Below, piece by piece: positions 1 to 8,004 of a stretch of 64,000 nucleotides of DNA. The notes under the pieces are model-generated. The model worked only from the letters and a program-made list of their open reading frames with translations, had not been told where the DNA came from and searched no databases. Location: positions 4,234 to 68,233 of the forward strand of contig JAXMAM010000014.1 of assembly GCA_046350455.1 (NCBI GenBank). Reading direction: 5' to 3'. Position 1 is the stretch's first letter; every line of letters starts with the position of its first letter. Made by a program: the position numbers and the translations under genes. Origin of the DNA: CAZXGD01 sp046350455. Its GTDB lineage: Bacteria > Planctomycetota > Phycisphaerae > Phycisphaerales > SM1A02.

Positions 1-344
1 GCGAAGGCTTCATCCCAGAGAAGGACTACTCGCCAGACACGGCGCGCCTGATTGACGAGGAGATCCGCCACCTGTCTGAATCTGCGTACGAGGACGCCCG
101 CCGCATGGTGGACGAGCACTGGCACCAGATCGTGGCAGTGGCAGAGGCCCTGCTGAAGTACGAGACGCTGAGCCGCGACGACGTGGAGCGCATCATGCGC
201 GGCGAGCCGCTCTCCAAGCCCAGCGTGGCCGACCTGTTGAGCGCCGAGCTCAGCAAGCCCACGCCTGTGAAGCCAGCCCTGCCACCCGCCCCGCCCGCTT
301 CAGACAGCGGCGGCCTGGGCAACGTGGTGCCACGGCCGGCGTAG
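1..344 (+). CDS. ftsH: ATP-dependent zinc metalloprotease FtsH, C-terminal end (partial)
   Basis: This is the 3' end of a membrane-anchored AAA+ protease gene whose 5' part lies outside the window; the reading frame enters at base 3. The visible residues carry the FtsH C-terminal signature: a YSPDTARLIDEEIRHL helix, then AYEDARRMVDEHW and LLKYETLSRDDVERIM, which belong to the M41 peptidase helical bundle. The AAA+ motor and the HEXXH zinc site are upstream and cannot be checked. The tail after the bundle is Pro/Ala-rich and disordered, as in other FtsH proteins. The gene converges on the DUF167 gene with about 46 bp between stop codons. Family assignment is secure; no functional statement about this copy is possible from the fragment. 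Confidence 0.88.
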   Translation, partial: EGFIPEKDYSPDTARLIDEEIRHLSESAYEDARRMVDEHWHQIVAVAEALLKYETLSRDDVERIMRGEPLSKPSVADLLSAELSKPTPVKPALPPAPPASDSGGLGNVVPRPA

Positions 345-390
345 CGTGGCGTGCTGCGGCGGCGGTCGCCCGCCCTCCGCACCACCGCAC

Positions 391-657
391 CTACGCGCCC
401 CCCACCACGCGGAACACCTTGCGGGGCTGCGCTGCGCCCGATTCCAGCTGCACGCGCGCAGGCGGTACACCGTGCTGTTCTGCCAGCAGCGCTGCGATCG
501 CTGCGTTTGCCTTGCCGCCTTCTGGCGGGGCTGCCACGCGCACCTTCAGGTGGTCGCCCAGTGGGCCAACGATCTCACTGCGGCTGGCGCCAGGCACCGC
601 TTTCACGCGCACCAGGAGGTCTGCGCCCTGCACGGTGGCCCACGCTGGCGCGCTCAT
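391..657 (-). CDS. DUF167 (YggU-family) protein
   Basis: A small 88-residue protein of the DUF167/YggU fold. It shows the family core: VRVKAVPGASRSEIVG near the N-terminus, then LKVRVAAPPEGGKANAAIAALLAE and a C-terminal strand. The start chosen is the ATG at 657 because it overlaps the uvrC stop codon by 4 bp (ATGA), implying translational coupling. Longer in-frame extensions lie inside uvrC and lack family similarity. The biochemical function of the family is not established. It is cotranscribed with uvrC. Confidence 0.85.
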   Translation of the reverse strand: MSAPAWATVQGADLLVRVKAVPGASRSEIVGPLGDHLKVRVAAPPEGGKANAAIAALLAEQHGVPPARVQLESGAAQPRKVFRVVGGA

Positions 658-2042
658 GCCTTCTCGTCTCCCAGCGTGCGCTTGCGGCGCAGCACGTGGT
701 GATAGTGCTGCGCAAAGCGGTGGGCTTCGTCGCGGATGGCCTGGCACAGCTTCAGGCCTGGGTTGTCACGGCCCAGGCGGATGGGCTCTGACTCGCGCTG
801 CACGTAGATCAGCTCCTCCTTCTTGGCCAGGCTGATGACCATCGGTGGCTTCAGGCGCAGGTCCTCAAAGGCCTCCAGCGCTGCGTGCAGCTGGCCCAGG
901 CCGCCGTCAATCAGGATGACGTCCGGGTACAGCTCGTTGCCTTCGCCGGCCTCGCGGTAGCGGCGGCTGACCACCTCGCGAATGCTGCGGTAGTCGTCGT
1001 TCTCTGCGGTCTGCACGCGGTAGCGGCGGTAGCCATCCTTGAAGGGTCGGCCATCAATGAAGCACACCTTGCTGCCCACGGTCTCGCCACCGCCCAGGTG
1101 TGCGATGTCAATGGCCTCCATGCAGCGGATGGGCGTCTCCAGCCCCAGCGTGCGCTGCAGGCTGCGCGTGCCAGCGCTGGGGTCGCCGCTGAAGACCGTG
1201 ACCTCTGGCTGCCACTCGTACTCCACGCCGTCGCGGGTCTCGCGGTCGTCCAGCTTCTCCAGCGCGCGGATCTGGTCGCGGAGGGCGGCGGCTTCCTCGT
1301 AGCGGTGCTCTTCTGACGCGCGCTGCATGTCGGCGCGCAGCTCACGCAGCATGGCGCTGCGCTTGCCGCCCAGGAAGCGCAGGAAGCGGTCGATGTCCCG
1401 GCGGTACGCAGCGGGCGTGATGCGGTTGGCGCACGGCGCCGTGCACTGCCCAATGGAGTGCAGCAGGCACGGGCGGTAGTGGCGGTTGCGCGGATCGTCG
1501 CTGTGGATGTCCAGCTCGCAGGTGCGGTACTGGAACACGCGCTGCAGCAGCGTGATGGCCGTGCGCAGCGAGCCCACGCTGGTGAACGGGCCAAACGTGC
1601 GCGCGCCGCGGAAGCGCTCGTTGGCGGGGTCGCGCGTCACGTACACCGCTGGGAACTCGTCGCGCGTGGTCACCACCAGGTAGGGAAAGCTCTTGTCGTC
1701 GGTCATCATCTCGTTGAAGCGAGGATGGATGTCCTTGATCAGGCGGCTTTCCAGGAGGAGCGCTTCCCACTCTGCTTCGCACTCCAGGACGTCGAAGCTG
1801 GCCACCAGGTCCAGCATGGGCTGCTTGCGCGAGCCAAGGTCTGCGCTGGGCACGAAGTAGCTGGACACGCGGTCTGGCAGGCAGGAGGCCTTGCCCACGT
1901 ACAGCACCAGGCCGTCTGCGTCCTTCATCAGGTACACGCCGGGCACTGCTGGCAGCGCGCGGGCTTGCCGGAGGAGCGCGTCCAGGCGCTGCCGGGCGGG
2001 CTGCGCGGGGTCCGGCTGTGCTGGCTGGGGCGGCTGTTCCAC
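654..2042 (-). CDS. uvrC: UvrABC excinuclease subunit C, lacking the C-terminal HhH domain
   Basis: UvrC makes both incisions around a DNA lesion during nucleotide excision repair. The GIY-YIG domain is at residues about 33-110 (GVYLMKDADG..LYVGKAS). A UVR-type segment EEHRYEEAAALRDQIRALEKL follows. The RNase H-like 5' nuclease keeps its acidic residues and His: AIDIAH, ENDDY, LIDGGLGQL and RDEAH. The protein is about 462 aa and stops right after RRKRTLGDEKA, where typical UvrC (about 600 aa) continues into a tandem helix-hairpin-helix domain. The frame is open much further upstream, to an ATG at 2201. I chose GTG at 2042 because a TAGCAT box lies 7 nt before it on the minus strand, as for other genes here, and because this leaves a normal short N-terminus before the GIY domain. 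The start is the least certain part. Confidence 0.85.
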   Translation of the reverse strand: MEQPPQPAQPDPAQPARQRLDALLRQARALPAVPGVYLMKDADGLVLYVGKASCLPDRVSSYFVPSADLGSRKQPMLDLVASFDVLECEAEWEALLLESRLIKDIHPRFNEMMTDDKSFPYLVVTTRDEFPAVYVTRDPANERFRGARTFGPFTSVGSLRTAITLLQRVFQYRTCELDIHSDDPRNRHYRPCLLHSIGQCTAPCANRITPAAYRRDIDRFLRFLGGKRSAMLRELRADMQRASEEHRYEEAAALRDQIRALEKLDDRETRDGVEYEWQPEVTVFSGDPSAGTRSLQRTLGLETPIRCMEAIDIAHLGGGETVGSKVCFIDGRPFKDGYRRYRVQTAENDDYRSIREVVSRRYREAGEGNELYPDVILIDGGLGQLHAALEAFEDLRLKPPMVISLAKKEELIYVQRESEPIRLGRDNPGLKLCQAIRDEAHRFAQHYHHVLRRKRTLGDEKA

Positions 2043-2228
2043 TGGTGGAATGCTAGGAATCTTGCGCAGCGCGGCTGGGGTGGCGGAACTGTCTGGGCCG
2101 ACTGCAGATCTCCCCTGGCTCCAGGCGATAACAGATTTCAGAACCCGCGGTGGACCGCGGCGTATACACTTGACCGACCGGCCCGTTGTGGGGTCGGGCA
2201 TGAACGACCTCACACTGGAGATTTCCCT

Positions 2229-2534
2229 ATGAAGCGTTTTGGAATTCTGGCCGCTGGCCTGTGCGCCGCTCTCGCCCTGTCCGCCTGCAACAGCACCGAG
2301 TCGCAGAACACCTCTGCTGGCGCTGTGGGCACCAAGTCTGCTTGCTGCGCTGACGGCAAGAAGTGCTCCACCGAGTGCTCTGGCGATGCCAAGACCTGCG
2401 CCAAGGGCGCTTCGTGCTGCAAGGCCGCCAAGGACAGCGCTGCCACCACCGGCAACATGGGCGCTGTGGGCGACGAGAAGAAGTCTGGCTGCTGCGCTGC
2501 CAAGTCTGGCTGCACCGGCACCACCCAGAACTAA
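2229..2534 (+). CDS. small cysteine-rich putative lipoprotein
   Basis: A 101-residue protein with a lipoprotein signal: basic MKRF, a hydrophobic stretch, and the lipobox LSAC with Cys20. The mature part is rich in Gly, Ala, Ser and Lys and carries ten more cysteines, six of them as CC pairs (39-40, 63-64, 88-89), plus Cys46, 50, 57 and 95. The spacing resembles no catalytic family I recognise; metal or metalloid binding, or disulfide cross-linking in the periplasm, is only an inference. A CTGGAG ribosome-binding site lies about 8 nt before the ATG. The stop TAA is also the first three bases of a 34-bp repeat unit, and a strong terminator follows. It is monocistronic. Confidence 0.75.
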   Translation: MKRFGILAAGLCAALALSACNSTESQNTSAGAVGTKSACCADGKKCSTECSGDAKTCAKGASCCKAAKDSAATTGNMGAVGDEKKSGCCAAKSGCTGTTQN

Positions 2535-2565
2535 ATCGGTGCCAGGCACTCCTGTCCCTGGTTTC
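2532..2565 (+). repeat. 34-bp GAAA..TTTC repeat unit, single copy
   Basis: The unit starts on the TAA stop codon of the Cys-rich lipoprotein gene (TAAATCGGTGCC instead of GAAA...). It has the TCCTGTCCC subtype and ends TGGTTTC. The GTGCC end faces the gene that has just stopped. Confidence 0.85.
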
Positions 2566-2578
2566 TGATCTCAACATC

Positions 2579-2617
2579 CAGCTGGTGCCAGGAACTCCTG
2601 GCACCAGCTGCGTTTTT
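2579..2617 (+). terminator. intrinsic terminator of the Cys-rich lipoprotein gene
   Basis: A perfect 14-bp stem (CAGCTGGTGCCAGG at 2579-2592 with its complement at 2597-2610) closes a 4-nt loop and is followed by CGTTTTT. The stem contains the GTGCCNGG motif also seen in the neighbouring repeat unit. Confidence 0.88.
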
Positions 2618-2647
2618 GGCAGCGGGAGAACGGCGCGGGCAGGTGCG

Positions 2648-2737
2648 GCGTGTGTGGCCGTGGCGTGTGTGGCCGTGGCGTGTGTGGCCGTGGCGCGTGC
2701 GGCCGCGGCGCGTCAGACCGCGGCGCGTGCGGCCGTG
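2648..2737. repeat. 15-bp minisatellite, six copies
   Basis: Six tandem copies of a 15-bp unit (GCGTGTGTGGCCGTG). The first three are nearly identical and the last three degenerate (for example GCGCGTCAGACCGCG). The array lies between the lipoprotein terminator and the 3' end of pyrC. Confidence 0.85.
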
Positions 2738-2742
2738 GCCGA

Positions 2743-4062
2743 TCAGACAGCGGCCACGTGGGCCAGGCGCGACACGCACCACCGCCCTGCCACCATGGTG
2801 CCCACTGCGCGGCCGCGCACCTTCCACCCATCAAAGGGCGTGTTGCGGCTGAGGCTGGCGAACGCCTGGCGGTCGATCGTCCATTCTTCTGCCGGGTCCA
2901 CCAGCGTGATGTCTGCGGCAGCGCCCTTGCGCAGCGTGCCCACGCCTTGCGCGTCCAGCCCCAGCAGGCGGGCTGGCTCCAGGGTCATGAGCTCGATCAA
3001 GCGGGGCAAGCCCACAGCGCCAGTGTCCACCAGCGCCTGCACGTAGAGCGGTAGCGCGGTCTCCAGCCCCACGATGCCAAACGGCGCGTGGGCAAAATCG
3101 CGGGCCTTCTCTGCAGCCGTGTGCGGGGCGTGGTCAGTGGCCAGGACATTGATGGTGCCGTCTGCCACGGCCTGGCGCAGGGCATCCACATCGCGCTGCG
3201 TGCGGAGCGGCGGGTTCATCTTGGCGTCGGTGTGGTAGCCGTCGCAGGCCTGGTCGGTCAGGAGCAGGTGGTGCGGGCTGGCTTCACCGCTCACTGGCTG
3301 GCCTGCCGCGCGCGCAGCGCGGATGATCTCCACTGCGCCAGCGCAGGACACGTGCTGCGCGTGGTAGCGCGCGCCCACGGTGCGGTTCAGGCGGACATCG
3401 CGCTCCAGCATCAATTCTTCGGCCACGGATGGCCAAGCGCCCAGGCCCAGCCGCGCTTGCAGCGGGCCCGCGTTCATGGCTGCGCCCTGCGTGAGCGCTG
3501 GGTCCTGGCAGTGCTGCATGAACGGGCGCCCCACTGTGCGGGCCATCTGCAGCACGCGCAGCATCATCAGCGGGCTGGCGATGCCGTCGCCGTCGTCTGT
3601 GAAGGCCACTGCGCCAGCGCTGGCCAGCGCAGCCATGGGCGCCAGCTGCTCGCCCTTGCGGCCCAGGGTGGCCGCAGCTGCCACATACACGCGGGCCAGG
3701 CCAGCCTCGCGCGCGCGGTGGTGCACAAAGTCCACCAGCGGCGCAGAGTCCAGACATGGCGTGGTGTTGGGCATGCAGCAGACGGTGGTGAATCCGCCCG
3801 CCACCGCAGCGCGAGCACCCGTCAGGATGGTCTCCTTGTGCTCGCTCCCGGGCTCGCGCAGGTGGACGTGCGGGTCCACCAGACCGGGGCAGACCAGCAG
3901 GCCGTCGCACGGCACCGTGGTGTCAGCGGCGCTCGCGCCCAAGGCGCCTGGCTTCGCACTCACGCCAGCGATGCGGCCATCCACCACCAGCACATCGGCC
4001 GTCGCATCGGTGCGCGATTCCGGATCAATGACTCGACCACCCTTGAGCAGGACTGACGCCAT
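2743..4062 (-). CDS. pyrC: dihydroorotase
   Basis: Cyclises N-carbamoyl-aspartate to dihydroorotate in pyrimidine synthesis. The 439-aa amidohydrolase has the zinc-binding DPHVHLREPG at 63-72, MPNT at 98-101, HCQD at 184-187, SPHH at 262-265 and the catalytic ATDHAPH ending at 314, so it is the long class I type and looks active. The ATG at 4062 lies 6 nt after a TACACT box on the minus strand (4074-4069), so the transcript is probably leaderless. A 34-bp repeat unit begins 4 bp further upstream. No other pyrimidine gene is nearby. The last residues run up to the minisatellite at 2648-2737. Confidence 0.95.
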   Translation of the reverse strand: MASVLLKGGRVIDPESRTDATADVLVVDGRIAGVSAKPGALGASAADTTVPCDGLLVCPGLVDPHVHLREPGSEHKETILTGARAAVAGGFTTVCCMPNTTPCLDSAPLVDFVHHRAREAGLARVYVAAAATLGRKGEQLAPMAALASAGAVAFTDDGDGIASPLMMLRVLQMARTVGRPFMQHCQDPALTQGAAMNAGPLQARLGLGAWPSVAEELMLERDVRLNRTVGARYHAQHVSCAGAVEIIRAARAAGQPVSGEASPHHLLLTDQACDGYHTDAKMNPPLRTQRDVDALRQAVADGTINVLATDHAPHTAAEKARDFAHAPFGIVGLETALPLYVQALVDTGAVGLPRLIELMTLEPARLLGLDAQGVGTLRKGAAADITLVDPAEEWTIDRQAFASLSRNTPFDGWKVRGRAVGTMVAGRWCVSRLAHVAAV

Positions 4063-4078
4063 GCCCCGAGTGTAAGAC

Positions 4079-4713
4079 GAAATTCGTGCCTGGCACGGGT
4101 GTCCCTACTTTCGGGGTGCGGGCGGGCGGCGCGTCTGGACGCGCGCCACCGCACCACGCGGGCCACGCGCCACTGACCCGCCCATCCAGCCAAAAGTAGG
4201 ACGGGCTGAGCGGCTGCCGAGCCGGGCGTCGCAGGCTGTCTCCACCGCGACTGGCGTGCCCGGTTCAGCTCCGCGTGGGTGATCCGCTCGCCGCCGCGCG
4301 CTTCCTGCGCGAGCACTGCGCTGCGCCACCGCGCCGCGCTCACCACACGCCACCGACCTCGCCTGTCCAGCCGCACCACCACGCCCCTGTCCTCGCTCAC
4401 CTGTTGCAGCGGCCGCAGCGCGGGGCCGGGGGCGCGGCGTAGGCGTTGAGCGGAGCGAGGCAGCTGTGTGCGCAACCCGGTCTGCGGGCCGCTCCACCTG
4501 CCGAGCGCACGCGAAGCCGAGGCGAAGGCGGAACCTGGTGGAGCCGAGCCGTCCGCGGCCGCGCCCCCCGGACCGCGCGGAGGCCGCGACACGGGGGACC
4601 TGCGGACTGGCGCGCGGTACCGCACGAGATCACCGCGAACCGCGGAAACCCGGGACACCCGTGCCTGGCACCACTTTCCGAAAGTAGGGACACCCGTGCC
4701 AGGCACCAATTTC
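4079..4713. repeat. repeat-bracketed non-coding cassette A
   Basis: This gene-free stretch opens with a 34-bp unit at 4079-4112 and closes with a pair at 4645-4678 and 4680-4713 in the opposite orientation. Inside are about 290 bp of unique GC-rich DNA and then a copy of a core of about 190 bp at 4407-4595 that recurs at 12391-12580 and 51755-51950. I see no credible gene: open frames over the repeats give peptides such as PGTGVP and SRDTRARH in several frames, which is repeat translation. The first base of the hpnH stop triplet (4713) is also the last base of the closing unit. Confidence 0.8.
4407..4595. repeat. core repeat of about 190 bp, copy 1
   Basis: Runs from CAGCGGCCGCAGCGCGG to AGGCCGCGACACG. 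It matches copies 2 (12391-12580) and 3 (51755-51950) along its length with small indels; for example it lacks one CG near 4440 and has AGGCGAAGGCGGAAC where the others have AGGCGAGGCGGAAC. No reading frame is preserved between the copies, so it is not a protein gene. Confidence 0.82.
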
Positions 4714-5834
4714 TACGCGACGTCTTTGGCCAGGCCCACCTGCACCAGGCGCTCGATCGGGCGATGCGGCTTCCGGGCCTCTTCGGCCAGTTCGCGCGCA
4801 GCGGTCTCGTCTGGGTACAGCGGCCACAGCATGGCCTTCACGTTGGCCCAGATGCCGCCCACACCGCTGAAGGTGTAGTCCACCGCTGTGGGCTCGTAGC
4901 CACAGTGCACCATGCAGTTCTGGCACTTGGCATTGCCGCTCTTTACGCCGTAGCGCTCCCACTCTGTGAGCTCCATCAGCTCCTGAAAGGAGTCCACATA
5001 CCCCTCTTGCAGCAGGTAGCACGGCTTCTGCCAGCCAAACACATTGAACGTGGGATTGCCCCACGGGGTGCACTCAAAATCCCGGCGGCCCATCAGGAAC
5101 TCCAGGAAGAGCGGGCTCATGTTGAACTTCCAGCTCTTCTTGCGGTTGGACAGGATCATCCGGAACAGGTCGTTGGTCTTGCGGCGCTGCAGGAAGCTCT
5201 TCTGGTCAGGCGCCTTGTCATAGGCGTAGCCAGGGCTCACCATCATGCCTTCCACGCCCAGCTCCATCATCTCGTCAAAGAACCCGCGCACCGACGCTGG
5301 GTCCGCGCCCTGGAAGAGCGTGGTGTTGGTGGTGACGCGGTACCCCTGCTGCACCGCCAGGCGGATGCCCTCAAGCGCCTTCTGGTAGGTGCCCTCGCGG
5401 CACACGGCAAAGTCGTGATGCTCTTCCTGCCCGTCCATGTGCACGCTGAACGTCAGGTACGTGCTGGGCGTGAATACGCCCTCTTCCAGGCGCTCCTTGA
5501 GCAGCAGCGCGTTGGTGCACAGGTAGATGTACTTCTTGCGCTTGACCAGCTCGCGGACGATCTCGCCGATCTGCGGGTGCAGCAGCGGCTCGCCACCCGG
5601 AATGCTGACCATGGGCGCGCCGCACTCGTCCACCGCGCGCATGCACTCCTCCACCGACAGGTTCTGCTTGAGGATGTGCGGCGGGTACTGGATCTTGCCG
5701 CACCCGGCGCAGGCCAGATTGCACCGGAACAGGGGCTCCAGCATCAGGACCAGGGGGTACCGCTTGCGTCCCCGGAGCTTTTGTCCGAGAACATACGAGG
5801 CAACAGTCCACATCTGCGAAACAGGTACGGCCAT
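4713..5834 (-). CDS. hpnH: hopanoid biosynthesis radical SAM protein HpnH (adenosylhopane synthase)
   Basis: HpnH adds the 5'-deoxyadenosyl group to diploptene, the first step in making C35 hopanoids. The 373-aa protein has the radical SAM cysteines C38, C42 and C45 (CNLACAGC) and then family-typical sequences PGGEPLLHP, CTNALLL, FSVHMDG, PTFNVFGWQKPCYLLQ and CMVHCGYEPTAVD. It is full length. It is isolated from other hopanoid genes in this window, so squalene-hopene cyclase must lie elsewhere. A candidate promoter box TACGAT is at 5924-5919, giving a leader of about 80 nt. The gene's TAG stop overlaps the edge of repeat cassette A. Confidence 0.93.
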   Translation of the reverse strand: MAVPVSQMWTVASYVLGQKLRGRKRYPLVLMLEPLFRCNLACAGCGKIQYPPHILKQNLSVEECMRAVDECGAPMVSIPGGEPLLHPQIGEIVRELVKRKKYIYLCTNALLLKERLEEGVFTPSTYLTFSVHMDGQEEHHDFAVCREGTYQKALEGIRLAVQQGYRVTTNTTLFQGADPASVRGFFDEMMELGVEGMMVSPGYAYDKAPDQKSFLQRRKTNDLFRMILSNRKKSWKFNMSPLFLEFLMGRRDFECTPWGNPTFNVFGWQKPCYLLQEGYVDSFQELMELTEWERYGVKSGNAKCQNCMVHCGYEPTAVDYTFSGVGGIWANVKAMLWPLYPDETAARELAEEARKPHRPIERLVQVGLAKDVA

Positions 5835-5918
5835 GGCGTGGAGGTCCGGCTGGGAGGGGTGCGAAACGCAAAATTCGGAGGAGCGCCCGAACTCCGGACG
5901 ATCCCCGAACGGGCTGGG

Positions 5919-5924
5919 ATCGTA
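5919..5924 (-). promoter_or_regulatory. candidate -10 box for hpnH
   Basis: TACGAT on the minus strand, in the context GCTACGATCCC. It is the same hexamer found just before the fbaB, mnmA and zinc-ribbon gene starts, but here about 85 nt upstream of the ATG. The rest of the divergent 257-bp region 5835-6091 shows nothing else convincing except TACCAT at 6043-6048 as a possible box for the sigma factor gene. Confidence 0.35.
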
Positions 5925-6091
5925 GCACGGCTATGTCAGGCTTCGTCCTCAGCGCACACGTGGCGGGGTTTGGGCCCCTCCAACGCAAGGAGCCAAGCCC
6001 ACTCTCGGCCTTGGCCCACGGCGTCCGCTGTCTGGCTCCCACTACCATCGCCCCAGCCACGAGCCGCCCAGAGGCCCGCGGGGTCCAGGAC

Positions 6092-6754
6092 ATGCCCCTC
6101 GCAGACCGCTCTGACGAATCCCTCATGAACGCCTACCTGGCGGGAAACCGGAGCGCGTTCGTCGAGCTCCTGGAGCGCTATCGGACAGAGGTGCATCAGT
6201 TCCTCACCCGCTTCCTGGGCTCCAGCGCTGCTGCCGATGACGTCTTCCAAGAGACCTTCCTGCAGGTGCATCTGGCAGCGCATTCGTTTGACCAGACACG
6301 CCAGTTCAAGCCATGGCTGTTCACCATCGCCGCCAACAAGGCGCGCGACTGGCACCGCCGGCAGAAGCGCCGCTCTGCCCTCAGCCTGGACGTGCCTGTG
6401 GGCAGCGATGCAGACGGCACCCGCATGGTGGACCTGCTGCAGGCCGACACAGAGGCCCCCGCTGCGCCCATCGAGCGCACGGAGGTGCAGACGCAGGTGA
6501 AGGCCGTGGTGGACGCGCTCCCCGCGCACTACCGCGAGATCCTGCTCCTGAGCTACTTCCAGCGCATGAGCTACGCGCAGATCGCAGAGGTGCTCAGCAT
6601 TCCGCTGGGCACTGTGAAGAGCCGCCTGCACGCTGCAGTGGCGTCCTTCTCCGAGCGCTGGAAGGCCGCTTCAGGCGCTGCTGCGGCAGATGACACAGAC
6701 CCCGACAACTCCACCACTCCTCGACCCACTGTTTTTCGGGAGCCCACGGAATGA
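6092..6754 (+). CDS. ECF-family RNA polymerase sigma factor
   Basis: A 220-aa sigma-70 family regulator. Region 2 covers about residues 10-85 (LMNAYLAGNRSAFVELLERY, ADDVFQETFLQVH, FKPWLFTIAANKARDWHRR). Region 4 is a helix-turn-helix near 135-190 (LPAHYREILLLSYFQRMSYAQIAEVLSIPLGTVKSRLH). Regions 1 and 3 are absent, as in ECF factors. I prefer the ATG at 6092 to upstream starts because residues before it show no family similarity. The stop overlaps the next gene by 4 bp (ATGA), so the membrane protein downstream is probably its cognate regulator. The ECF subgroup cannot be fixed by eye. Confidence 0.88.
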   Translation: MPLADRSDESLMNAYLAGNRSAFVELLERYRTEVHQFLTRFLGSSAAADDVFQETFLQVHLAAHSFDQTRQFKPWLFTIAANKARDWHRRQKRRSALSLDVPVGSDADGTRMVDLLQADTEAPAAPIERTEVQTQVKAVVDALPAHYREILLLSYFQRMSYAQIAEVLSIPLGTVKSRLHAAVASFSERWKAASGAAAADDTDPDNSTTPRPTVFREPTE

Positions 6755-7848
6755 CTGATTGCACGCCTCCATCCAACGGTCCGGACTGCACCGCCGAACC
6801 TGCCACGCACACGTTGTGCGACGCAGATGCTCGGATCCTGGACCACCTTGCCGAGCACGGCTTTGACCCGAGCCGCGTGGCGCTGCTGCCCGAAGCAGAC
6901 CGCCCGCGCGCCGTGGCCGTGCTGCGCCAGCTGGGGATGCTGGATGCGTGCCCCGCGCCACAGCCGCATGAATCGCTGGTGGACGCTGTCATCACACGGA
7001 TTGATCGCTTTGAAGCAGACCGCGCTGCGGCCATGCGCATTGGCTCTGGTGGCCGCTCGCGCTTCCGCCTGCGCCTGGCAGACTTCGTTGGCATCGCCGC
7101 GCTGCTCCTGATGTCCGTGAGCGTGCTGCTGCCCATCGCCAGCCAGATGCGCGCCAACAGCCTGAGCACGGTGTGCGCCAACAACCTTCGCACGCTGGGC
7201 TCTGGCCTGCAGGCCTATTCGTCTGAGCACAACGGCCTGATGCCTGCGCTGCCTGTTGCGGAAGCGCAGGCCGGCATTGGCTCGCTCTTCAGCACCAACG
7301 GCGCCAGCGGCATGGGCAACCAGGCCAAGGTGGCCAGCAGCGGCCAGTCTGGCATGCTTCGCGGCACCATCACGCAGCGCCAGCCACAGGTGCTGACCGT
7401 GACGCCCGACTGGGGCACCTACCGCCACAGCGCCAACCTGGCGCTCCTGGTGGCCAAGGGCTACGCGCCCGTGCACTGCCTGCAGTGCCCTGGCTGCGCC
7501 AAGGGCGTTGCGTGCTTTGCCTATCGCATGCCAGCTCAGAACGCCCCGCTGCGCATGGAGACTCCAGACCGCATGGTGGTGGCGTCCGACGCCAACCCAG
7601 TGCTGGAGCTGCGCCTGGATGGCCAGCGCATCACCTCCAGCGTGCTGAGCTCGCGCAATCACTCAGAGCGCGGACAGAACCTGCTGTACAGCGACACCTC
7701 GGTGGAGTGGCACATCACTCCTGTGCTCACCATCCAGCCAGCCAAGATGTTCGACAACATCTGGCTGCCCCGGGACGCGGATGGCCGCGAGAAGGCCGAC
7801 CTGAAGTGCGCGCCAGCCGACCCCAAGGACACCTTCGTGGCGCAGTGA
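6751..7848 (+). CDS. membrane-anchored pilin-like H-X9-DG-type protein, probable anti-sigma partner
   Basis: A 365-aa protein with a soluble N-terminus of about 110 residues, one hydrophobic helix at about 113-138 (VGIAALLLMSVSVLLPIAS) and then QMRANSLSTVCANNLRTLGSGLQAYS. That is the pattern of planctomycete type II pseudopilin/DUF1559-like proteins. Near the C-terminus NHSERGQNLLYSDTSVEWH resembles their H-X9-DG motif but has one extra residue and DT instead of DG. Its 4-bp overlap with the ECF gene suggests that the cytoplasmic N-terminus holds the sigma factor; this is inferred from gene order, as no ZAS motif (HxxxCxxC) is seen. A CxxC-like cluster (HCLQCPGCAKGVAC) sits near residue 245. 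Confidence 0.7.
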   Translation: MTDCTPPSNGPDCTAEPATHTLCDADARILDHLAEHGFDPSRVALLPEADRPRAVAVLRQLGMLDACPAPQPHESLVDAVITRIDRFEADRAAAMRIGSGGRSRFRLRLADFVGIAALLLMSVSVLLPIASQMRANSLSTVCANNLRTLGSGLQAYSSEHNGLMPALPVAEAQAGIGSLFSTNGASGMGNQAKVASSGQSGMLRGTITQRQPQVLTVTPDWGTYRHSANLALLVAKGYAPVHCLQCPGCAKGVACFAYRMPAQNAPLRMETPDRMVVASDANPVLELRLDGQRITSSVLSSRNHSERGQNLLYSDTSVEWHITPVLTIQPAKMFDNIWLPRDADGREKADLKCAPADPKDTFVAQ

Positions 7849-7903
7849 TTCCAGCGCGCCCGCTGGCAGAGGCGCCCCACTGGCGATAACACGTGGATTT
7901 CAG

Positions 7904-7944
7904 GCCCCGAACTGCCTTGCGGCAGGCGGGGCTTTGGGTATCAT
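7904..7944 (+). promoter_or_regulatory. hairpin and candidate promoter ahead of rpmI-rplT
   Basis: GCCCCG (7904-7909) pairs with CGGGGC (7927-7932), and inside it CTGCC pairs with GGCAG around a TTGC loop; TTT follows. This could end the ECF operon transcript. TTGCGG at 7917-7922 and TATCAT at 7939-7944 are 16 bp apart and could form the rpmI promoter, giving a leader of about 55 nt with AAGGAT before the ATG. Both readings are from inspection only. Confidence 0.4.
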
Positions 7945-8004
7945 GTTTCGTTCGCGCTCCAGCGGGCCCTGTGCGGCCCCTGAGCGCCAAGGATCAACCG
8001 AGCC

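Noticed and set aside
654..2549. uvrC starting near 2549 or at ATG 2201
   Set aside because: The extension is antisense to the Cys-rich lipoprotein gene, is Ala/Gly-rich without UvrC similarity, and would contain the lipoprotein promoter region.
4079..4713. Open frames over cassettes with peptides such as SRDTRARH, PGTGVP and AWHGCPYF
   Set aside because: The same peptides arise in several frames and both strands wherever the 34-bp unit occurs; they are translations of the repeat, not proteins.
7849..8004. infC remnant or L20 autoregulatory pseudoknot upstream of rpmI
   Set aside because: No IF3-like peptide in any frame, and I could not align a 23S-like binding site by eye.
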